Source of the DNA: an uncultured Isoptericola sp.
GTDB lineage: Bacteria; Actinomycetota; Actinomycetes; Actinomycetales; Cellulomonadaceae
Direction of reading: 5' to 3'
Length of the DNA: 64,000 bases
NCBI GenBank assembly: GCA_947497265.1
Contig: CANMFP010000001.1
Coordinates: forward strand, 372,001 to 436,000
Shown here: positions 56,942-64,000 of the stretch, in pieces
Numbering within the stretch: the stretch's first letter is position 1
How the letters are laid out: each line of letters begins with the position of its first letter
Translations under genes and position numbers: made by a program
Notes under the pieces: generated by a model
Database searches by the model: none
What the model was told of the DNA's origin: nothing
Seen by the model: the letters and a program-made list of their open reading frames with translations, nothing else

Positions 56942-57484
56942 GTGAGCGCAACCATGACGGGCATGTGGGTCCCCCCTGAGCAGGATCCGCGGGCGACCGG
57001 CATCGACCCGGTCGGTGAGAAGGAGACCCTCTGGGAGTACCTCTGCCGGTACCGCATGACCCTCGTCATGAAGTGCGAGGGTCTGGACGCCGAGCAGCTC
57101 TCCCGGCGGAGCGTGCCGCCGTCGAACCTGTCCCTGCTGGGCCTCGTGCGCCACCTCGCGAACGCTGAGCACCACTGGTTCACGCGGGTGCTCCAGGGCA
57201 CCTCGGCGCCCGGGCCGTTCGAGCGCCCGCGCGCCGTGGACGTCGACTTCGACGAGGTCTACCCCACCGAGGAGTGCGCCGACGACGCCTGGGAGGCGTG
57301 GCACGCCGCCGTGGACGCCGCCGACGAGCAGATGGTCCACGAGGAGCTCGGCCGCGAGGTGCCGTTCGACGGCGGCACCGTCGAGGTGCGTGACGTCATC
57401 ATCCACATGGTGGAGGAGTACGCCCGCCACATGGGTCACGCGGACCTGCTGCGGGAGTGCATCGACGGGCGCACCGGGCTCTGA
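56942..57484 (+). CDS. DinB-family (DUF664) protein
   Basis: A 180-residue four-helix-bundle protein of the DinB/DUF664 type. The metal triad is plausible with LLGLVRHLANAEHHWF near residue 63, and a late EEYARHMGHADLLRE near 158. Members are often S-transferases (mycothiol or bacillithiol dependent). The start chosen is GTG 56942; an ATG at 56954 is a close alternative. The TTGAC at 56906 and AGATTGT at 56931 look like a promoter whose start point would fall near the GTG, i.e. leaderless. Confidence 0.82.
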   Translation: MSATMTGMWVPPEQDPRATGIDPVGEKETLWEYLCRYRMTLVMKCEGLDAEQLSRRSVPPSNLSLLGLVRHLANAEHHWFTRVLQGTSAPGPFERPRAVDVDFDEVYPTEECADDAWEAWHAAVDAADEQMVHEELGREVPFDGGTVEVRDVIIHMVEEYARHMGHADLLRECIDGRTGL

Positions 57485-57609
57485 GGAGACCCGGGGCGGA
57501 CGGCGCGCAAGAGGTCTCCCGACGCGCCGCCGAGCAGTCATCACGCTATAAGGATTCAATGTGGTGACCGCGCGGCTCCGCACGGTCGCCCGGCGCCCGT
57601 GTCGAGATA

Positions 57610-57628
57610 GCTGAGACACTGTCTCAGC
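57610..57628. promoter_or_regulatory. Perfect 19-base palindrome GCTGAGACA-C-TGTCTCAGC
   Basis: The two 9-base arms, GCTGAGACA and TGTCTCAGC, are perfect around one central base. It lies in the 315-base non-coding stretch between the DinB gene (57484) and the GH10 gene (57800). Such sites are typical of TetR-family repressors, yet no TetR gene is in the window. The rest of that stretch holds the elements at 57694-57757 and no gene. Confidence 0.6.
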
Positions 57629-57646
57629 GGGTGCACGAGCCCCTGA

Positions 57647-59461
<1,815 letters not shown>

Positions 59462-59479
59462 CGGACTGACCGACCCCTT

Positions 59480-59526
59480 GATCCCCGCTTCCGGGGTGCC
59501 GCACAGGCACCCCGGAGGCGGGGATC
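59480..59526. terminator. Bidirectional terminator between GH10 and lacI
   Basis: GATCCCCGCTTCCGGGGTGCC (in parts GATCCCCGC and CCGGGGTGCC, 59480-59500) pairs with GGCACCCCGG and GCGGGGATC (59506-59526) with a 2-base internal mismatch and a 5-base loop. It lies between the GH10 stop and the convergent LacI gene. Confidence 0.9.
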
Positions 59527-59547
59527 TCGTCGTTCCCGACTGGTCCG

Positions 59548-60522
59548 TCAGCTCGAGGCACGCACCACGAGGCGCGCCTCCAGGACCTCGTGGACGTCGG
59601 CGGTACGCCCCGCGAGCCGCTGCCCGAGGAGCGCCACCGCCTGCGCGCCCATGACCTCCCGCTGCTGCTGCACGCTGGTCAGCGAAGGCCGTGCCCGGCG
59701 AGCGAGCACCGTGTCGTCGTAGCCGACGACGGCGAGGTCGGCCGGCACCCGCAGCCCGGCGTCGAGCGCGTGGTCGAGGACATCCACCGCCTCGACGTCG
59801 TTCCGGGCAAAGATCGCCGTGGTGCCCTCGTCGAGCAGCGCGTCGAGCGCGGCCCGGTCAGGTCTTGCGACCCGGACGTGGCCGCCGAGCCCGGCCCTCC
59901 GCATCGCCGCCTCGTAGCCACGGCACCTGGCCAGGCCGGCCGGACGGACGGACGACGTCACGTGCGCGATGCGGATGTGCCCCCGCGTGACGAGATGCTG
60001 GACCACGAGGGCCGCACCCTGCTCGTCGTCGTTGTTCACGGAGTCGATGCCGGGCACGGGGGCTGCGGTGCGACCGACCATGACCACCGGCGCTCGTCGT
60101 GCAGCGGCCGCGAGCACCTGCTCGGGCACCCACGACGAGACGACGGCGAGGCCGTCGACGCCGAGGTCGAGGAGCTGCTGGACGCGGTCGGCGAGCCGGC
60201 CCCGGTCCTTCGACCCGTGAGCCAGGACCACCGAGAGGCCCACGTCCTCGGCCGCCCGCTCCACCGACGCGACGATCTCGGTGTGGTACGGGTTGTCGAG
60301 GCTCGAGATCACGGCGCCGAGCAGCATGGACCGCCCCTGCTTGAGGGTGCGGGCCGTGAGCGACGGCCGGTAGCCGACCTGGTCGGCGACGACGAGGATG
60401 CGTTCTCGCGTGCGTGCGGAGACGCCCGGGTCACCCCGCAGGGCCAGTGAGACGAGTGACTTCGAGACTCCGGCGGCAGCGGCGACGTCGAGCAGGGTGG
60501 GGCGAGGTCGCGACGAAGACAC
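59548..60522 (-). CDS. LacI-family repressor of the HAD/ECF locus
   Basis: A 324-residue LacI/GalR regulator. The helix-turn-helix and hinge (TLLDVAAAAGVSKSLVSLALRG in parts, about residues 9-30) precede a sugar-binding-type domain with RVPADLAVVGYDDTVLARRARPSLTSV in parts. Its GTG start at 60522 is preceded by AGGATGACC. It is divergent from the tandem-HAD gene 154 bases away, with a perfect 14-base palindrome between, so it most likely controls that operon. Its effector may be the compound the transporter takes up. It may also be related to xylan genes, as it is convergent with GH10. Confidence 0.92.
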   Translation of the reverse strand: MSSSRPRPTLLDVAAAAGVSKSLVSLALRGDPGVSARTRERILVVADQVGYRPSLTARTLKQGRSMLLGAVISSLDNPYHTEIVASVERAAEDVGLSVVLAHGSKDRGRLADRVQQLLDLGVDGLAVVSSWVPEQVLAAAARRAPVVMVGRTAAPVPGIDSVNNDDEQGAALVVQHLVTRGHIRIAHVTSSVRPAGLARCRGYEAAMRRAGLGGHVRVARPDRAALDALLDEGTTAIFARNDVEAVDVLDHALDAGLRVPADLAVVGYDDTVLARRARPSLTSVQQQREVMGAQAVALLGQRLAGRTADVHEVLEARLVVRASS

Positions 60523-60587
60523 GTGGTCATCCTGCCGACCTGGCGACGACGGCGCGAAACCGACGCGCTGACAGATCTCGATCCGTC

Positions 60588-60601
60588 CTGGAACGTTCCA
60601 G
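60588..60601. promoter_or_regulatory. Perfect 14-base palindrome CTGGAACGTTCCAG
   Basis: CTGGAACGTTCCAG is symmetric about a central CG, the form of LacI-family operators. It lies 66 bases upstream of the LacI GTG and 75 bases upstream of the HAD gene GTG, where it could control both directions. Confidence 0.65.
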
Positions 60602-60676
60602 ACGTTCCGCCGTCGTTCACCACGACGCCACCAGCGCGACGTCGTCCGGTCGCCGCCCGTCCCTAACGTCACCGCC

Positions 60677-62380
60677 GTGACGATCGCTGCAAGTCCCGAC
60701 ACCCTGCCCGGCACCAGCCCCGAAGCCCTCGCCGCACTGCGCACCCGCCCGGCAGCGCTCCTGCTCGACTTCGGTGGCGTGGTGCTCACCACGAGCAAGC
60801 GTCCCGGCGGGCTCGAGACCATGGCCGAGCACGTCGCCGCGATGCTCGATCGCGCCGGGCACCGGCGCTCCGCGGCAGAGCTCCTGCCGGTGCTGCAGGG
60901 CGGCAGGAAAGCACTCGAGGACTGGAAGAACGCCTCCTCGCGTCGGCTGGAGCCCACCGAGCTGGACCATCGCACCATCTGGCGCGAGTTCTACGGATCC
61001 CCCCTGCCGAGGGCTGAGCGCGAGGTTCTCGCCGGATCGGCCGGCCAGCTCCAGGAGACGATGACCCGCACGTTGACGGACCATGCCGTGCGACCCGGCG
61101 TCCGCGAGCTCCTGGCCACCGCCCGGCGACTCGGAGTCCTCGTCGCCATCGTCTCCAACGCCCACTCGGGCCGGGCGCACCGCGCGATCCTCGCGGAGCA
61201 GGGCCTCGACGCGGCGTTCGCCGTGCAGGTGTACTCGGACGAGGTCGGGATCCGCAAACCTCACCCCGGCATGATCGAGCTCGCTGCCCGGGCGCTGCGC
61301 ACCACGCCCGAGCACTGCTGGTACGTGGGCGACACGCTCGACCGCGATGTCGTCGCCGGGCGTCGCGCCGGTGCCGGCGCCGTCATCCTCACCCGCGACC
61401 ACCACACCGACCGGCCGCCGTTCCCCGTCTCCGAAGAGCCCGACCTGGTGCTGCAGGACCCCCAGGGACTCGTCGACCTGCTCGTGGAGTCCCGGCCGTC
61501 GACGCCCTCGGCGCGGCCCTCGGCGTCGCCAGCCTCAGCACCGCTCGTCCCCGCTCCGGTCCCCGTCAGCGCGCTCCTGCTCGATCACGGCGGAGTCATC
61601 GCCGTCTCCCGGCCCGACGACGGCGTCCGCCGCACGTTCGCCGTGCGCCTAGCGGCCGGTCTGAGCTCCGCCGGCTACCCGACGGGCACCGAGGAGGCCC
61701 TCGAGGTCCTGGACCGTGCTCGCGTGGCGCACCGGTCCTGGAAGGACCACGCCGAGGAGCAGGGCAGCGTGCCCGACGGCGTGGGCTTCGTCCCGGAGGT
61801 CGACGCCCCGACGTTCTGGGTCGAGCTCGTCGGGCCGCTGCTCGACCACCACGGACCGGGCGTGCGGCACTGGCTGCGCGCCGAGGCCCACGCGCTCATG
61901 GTCGGATACGCGAGCACCAAGTCCGTCCCCACGGTGCGCCCCGGGGTCCCGGACCTGCTGCTCGCCGCCCGCGACGCGGGCGTGCCCGTCGCCGTCGTGT
62001 CCAACACCGTGTGCGGGCGGGCAGTGCGCTCAGAGCTCATCGAGGCGGGGCTCGACGAGCTCGTCGGTGCGCACGTCTACTCCGACGAGCTCGGACGGCG
62101 AAAGCCCGACCCGGTCACGGTTCGCACGGCGCTCGCCGCGCTGGACGCCGACGCCTCCCGCGCCGTGTTCGTCGGCGACAAGCCGCACCGTGACGTCGCC
62201 GCCGCCCGGTCCGTCGGCGTCGGGACCGTCGTGCTGGTGCGCGGCGGCTCGACGGCCGACGAGGTGCTCGACGCGCTCGAAGCCGACGACCCGCTCCGAC
62301 CCGACCATCTCGTCCCCGACATGTCCGCTGTCACCGTCCTGCTCCGGTCACGCGTGACCCGGCCCCCGGCCGCTCTCTGA
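60677..62380 (+). CDS. Tandem HAD-superfamily hydrolase (two domains)
   Basis: A 567-residue protein made of two HAD-like domains, about 25-265 and 297-560, joined by a Pro/Ala/Ser-rich linker. Each begins with LLLDFGGVV (D31) or LLLDHGGVI (D303), so the second Asp of the DxD motif is Gly in both, as in dehalogenase-like and YihX-like enzymes. Motif II (VSNAHSG, VSNTVCG), the conserved Lys (IRKPHPG, RRKPDP) and motif IV (YVGDTLDRDV, FVGDKPHRDV) are intact in both. Substrate unknown; likely a phosphate or halogen-type ester. First gene of a LacI-linked operon. Start is GTG 60677. Confidence 0.82.
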   Translation: MTIAASPDTLPGTSPEALAALRTRPAALLLDFGGVVLTTSKRPGGLETMAEHVAAMLDRAGHRRSAAELLPVLQGGRKALEDWKNASSRRLEPTELDHRTIWREFYGSPLPRAEREVLAGSAGQLQETMTRTLTDHAVRPGVRELLATARRLGVLVAIVSNAHSGRAHRAILAEQGLDAAFAVQVYSDEVGIRKPHPGMIELAARALRTTPEHCWYVGDTLDRDVVAGRRAGAGAVILTRDHHTDRPPFPVSEEPDLVLQDPQGLVDLLVESRPSTPSARPSASPASAPLVPAPVPVSALLLDHGGVIAVSRPDDGVRRTFAVRLAAGLSSAGYPTGTEEALEVLDRARVAHRSWKDHAEEQGSVPDGVGFVPEVDAPTFWVELVGPLLDHHGPGVRHWLRAEAHALMVGYASTKSVPTVRPGVPDLLLAARDAGVPVAVVSNTVCGRAVRSELIEAGLDELVGAHVYSDELGRRKPDPVTVRTALAALDADASRAVFVGDKPHRDVAAARSVGVGTVVLVRGGSTADEVLDALEADDPLRPDHLVPDMSAVTVLLRSRVTRPPAAL

Positions 62381-62439
62381 TCGCCGGCACCCGCCGGACG
62401 CCCTGGAAGACCCGAGACGAACTTTCGAGGAAGGCACCC

Positions 62440-63417
62440 ATGTCCAGCAACGTCGCCGCCACGGCCGACAAGCCCCGCAGCGTCCTGCCGCGGTCCGAGC
62501 ACCTCTCCGGCCCGCAGAAACTCATGATCCTGGTCCTCTCCATGACGCTGTACGGCGTGGGCGACATCGTCGCCAACGTCGTCCCCGAGGTCCAGGTCGG
62601 CCCCCTCGAGCTCGGCGTCTCCTACTTCGCCTTCATCGCCGTCGTGCTCGCGGCCCTCCTCTCACCGCTGTGGGTGGCGCTCGGCGCGCCGCTCGGCGAG
62701 CTCGTCTTCTCCGACATGCTGCTCGGCGACTTCGGGGGCCTCAGCGAGCTCGAAGGCTTCCTCCAGACGGCCCTGGCGATCTACGTCGCCGGCTGCCTCG
62801 TGCGCAACCCGCTCAGCCGGGTGCAGGTCGCGCTCGCGCCGATCGTCATGGTGCTCGTCGACAAGGTGAGCGGCGGCGTCGTCGACATCCTCAAGGTGGT
62901 CATCGGCATCGACCCCGAGACTCTCGAGGAGGCCGACGGGCTGCTGGGGGCGTTCCTGCTCGCCGAAGGTCTCGACATCGTCGTGACGCTCGTGTTCTCC
63001 GGCATCCTGTTCGGCGCGCTGCCCGCCCTGTGGCTGACGCCCCGTCTCTACGGGAAGATCGAGCCCGTCATGGGGCTGCGCCCCCGCGACCCCGAGCATC
63101 CGCCACGACTGACCGGACCCGCCGGGATGCAGTTCTGGCCGGTCGCCGTCCTGGCTGTCCTTGCCGCCGGCGCGATCGCGCTGTTCGCCACGTGGGAGGA
63201 GTTCGTCGGCCGCGAGGACGGGCTCTCCACCCTCGGGGCGTTCGAACCGGACTTTGTCGACCAGTTCGGCGAGGCATGGATGTGGGTCGCCGGCGCGATC
63301 GCCCTCGCCGTCGGCTTCGGGATCTTCGTCGTCGTCGCCGTCCTGCGGGCACGCCGGGCCCGCGCCACCAGCACGTCGACGAGCACCTCCGTCGAGGACG
63401 ACGAGGCGAGCTTCTGA
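62440..63417 (+). CDS. Membrane protein, probable ECF transporter S component
   Basis: A 325-residue integral membrane protein with five or six hydrophobic helices between residues about 25 and 215 (LMILVLSMTLYGVGDIVANV, then ELGVSYFAFIAVVLAALLSP and others), a charged loop, one further helix pair near 228-310 (PVAVLAVLAAGAIALFATW) and a Ser/Thr-rich tail (ARATSTSTSTSVEDD). It matches no known vitamin S component by eye, but its stop overlaps the ATPase gene by 1 base, which supports an ECF role. RBS GAGGAAGG. Substrate unknown. Confidence 0.62.
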   Translation: MSSNVAATADKPRSVLPRSEHLSGPQKLMILVLSMTLYGVGDIVANVVPEVQVGPLELGVSYFAFIAVVLAALLSPLWVALGAPLGELVFSDMLLGDFGGLSELEGFLQTALAIYVAGCLVRNPLSRVQVALAPIVMVLVDKVSGGVVDILKVVIGIDPETLEEADGLLGAFLLAEGLDIVVTLVFSGILFGALPALWLTPRLYGKIEPVMGLRPRDPEHPPRLTGPAGMQFWPVAVLAVLAAGAIALFATWEEFVGREDGLSTLGAFEPDFVDQFGEAWMWVAGAIALAVGFGIFVVVAVLRARRARATSTSTSTSVEDDEASF

Positions 63418-64000
63418 TGCCCGCGCCGACCACGGTGGCGAGCACCGCACCGGACGACCGGCGGACCGACACCCCGGCGATCGAGGTGCGCGGGCTGACC
63501 TTCCGCTACCCGGGTGCCGCGCAGGACTCGCTGCACGACGTCGGCCTGACGATCGAGCCCGGTGACTTCGTGGCCGTGGTCGGCGGCAACGGTTCGGGCA
63601 AGACCACGCTGTGCAAGGCCTTCAACGGCCTGGTCCCCCACTTCTGGAACGGCGACATCACCGGCCGCGTCCGCGTCCACGGACGCAGCACCGCCCGGCG
63701 CACCGTGGGAGAGATCGCGCACGACGTCGGCTACGTGTTCCAGGACTTCGGCAACCAGCTGGTGCGGCCCACCGTGCGCGGCGACGTGTCTTTCGGTCCC
63801 CTGAACTTCGGGCACGAGGACTGGGCCGACCGGACCGACCGGGCGCTCGCCGACCTCGGCCTCAGCGACATCGCGGAGACCCACACCTGGCAGCTCTCCG
63901 GCGGGCAGCAGCACCTCACGGCGCTGGCCGGGGCGCTGGCCCTCGCCCCGTCCGTCCTCGTGGTGGACGAGCCCGCCGCCGAGGTGGACCCCCGGCGGGC
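63417..64000 (+). CDS. ECF-type ABC ATPase (partial)
   Basis: The first 194 codons of a cytoplasmic ATP-binding subunit; the 3' end is outside the window. Walker A is GGNGSGKTT near residue 60, signature LSGGQQ near 161, and Walker B LVVDEPAAEVDP near 182; the Q-loop is FQDFGNQLV near 105, resembling CbiO/EcfA ATPases. Start ATG 63417 overlaps the membrane-protein stop. More ATPase (a double version is common) and an EcfT-type gene probably follow. Confidence 0.9.
   Translation, partial: MPAPTTVASTAPDDRRTDTPAIEVRGLTFRYPGAAQDSLHDVGLTIEPGDFVAVVGGNGSGKTTLCKAFNGLVPHFWNGDITGRVRVHGRSTARRTVGEIAHDVGYVFQDFGNQLVRPTVRGDVSFGPLNFGHEDWADRTDRALADLGLSDIAETHTWQLSGGQQHLTALAGALALAPSVLVVDEPAAEVDPRR

Noticed and set aside
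57513-57519. GGAGACC/GGTCTCC inverted repeat (57485-57519) as DinB terminator
   Set aside because: Stem of 7 with a 21-base loop is too weak to call.

Overview
The window is very GC-rich actinobacterial chromosome, with GTG starts, ATGA/GTGA overlaps and G/C-ended codons. The enzyme set (GH10 and GH11 xylanases with CBM2-type modules, GH39, GH43, a GH53/GH42 galactan locus, HNH/DUF222 endonuclease) points to a plant-polysaccharide degrader of the Micrococcales, most likely Promicromonosporaceae or Cellulomonadaceae (Cellulosimicrobium- or Isoptericola-like). The genus is an inference. I see no rRNA, CRISPR array, integrase or transposase.

Layout. 1-4 kb: histidine utilisation (hutH end, hutU, hutI forward; hutG reverse and convergent). 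4-11 kb: a reverse-strand xylo-oligosaccharide operon (two CUT1 permeases, lipoprotein binding protein, GH39 enzyme, YesL-like protein) divergent from a LacI regulator; hutG overlaps its tail by 4 nt. 11-14 kb: KDG kinase and KDPG aldolase divergent from an IclR regulator. 14-25 kb: mixed housekeeping (SDR, HAD phosphatase, ClpC, universal stress protein, GH43, hydrolase, peptide deformylase, CPBP protein, tRNA-Thr). 25-37 kb: a core block (TAP-like peptidase, holB, tmk, topA) interrupted by a HoxX-like CO-forming enzyme, an OhrR-type regulator with an oxidoreductase, and a GH11 xylanase. 37-45.5 kb: an arabinogalactan/galactan operon (GH42, binding protein, two permeases, GH53). 45.7-57.5 kb: PAP2 phosphatase, beta-lactamase-family hydrolase, HNH endonuclease, SdpI- and YnfA-like proteins, CAP-domain protein, LysR/hydrolase pair, methyltransferase, two related envelope proteins, DinB protein. 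57.5-59.5 kb: secreted GH10 xylanase. 59.5-64 kb: a LacI regulator divergent from a tandem-HAD protein, an S-component-like membrane protein and an ECF-type ATPase cut by the window end.

How it fits together. The secreted GH10 and GH11 enzymes would cut xylan, the LplABC-like importer would take up the products, and intracellular GH39 and GH43 enzymes would finish them. CGAAA...TTTCG inverted repeats lie around the LacI gene and upstream of the GH10 gene, with a weaker copy at the GH11 start, suggesting one xylan regulon. GH53, the second importer and GH42 form the same logic for galactan. Neither importer has an ATPase here, so a shared MsiK-type ATPase elsewhere is expected. Strong hairpin terminators separate most blocks.

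The least-described unit is 59.5-64 kb: a LacI-controlled locus coupling a double HAD-like hydrolase to an ECF-type transporter of unknown substrate. The orphan HoxX-like gene and the hutG/xylan operon junction are the other main oddities.
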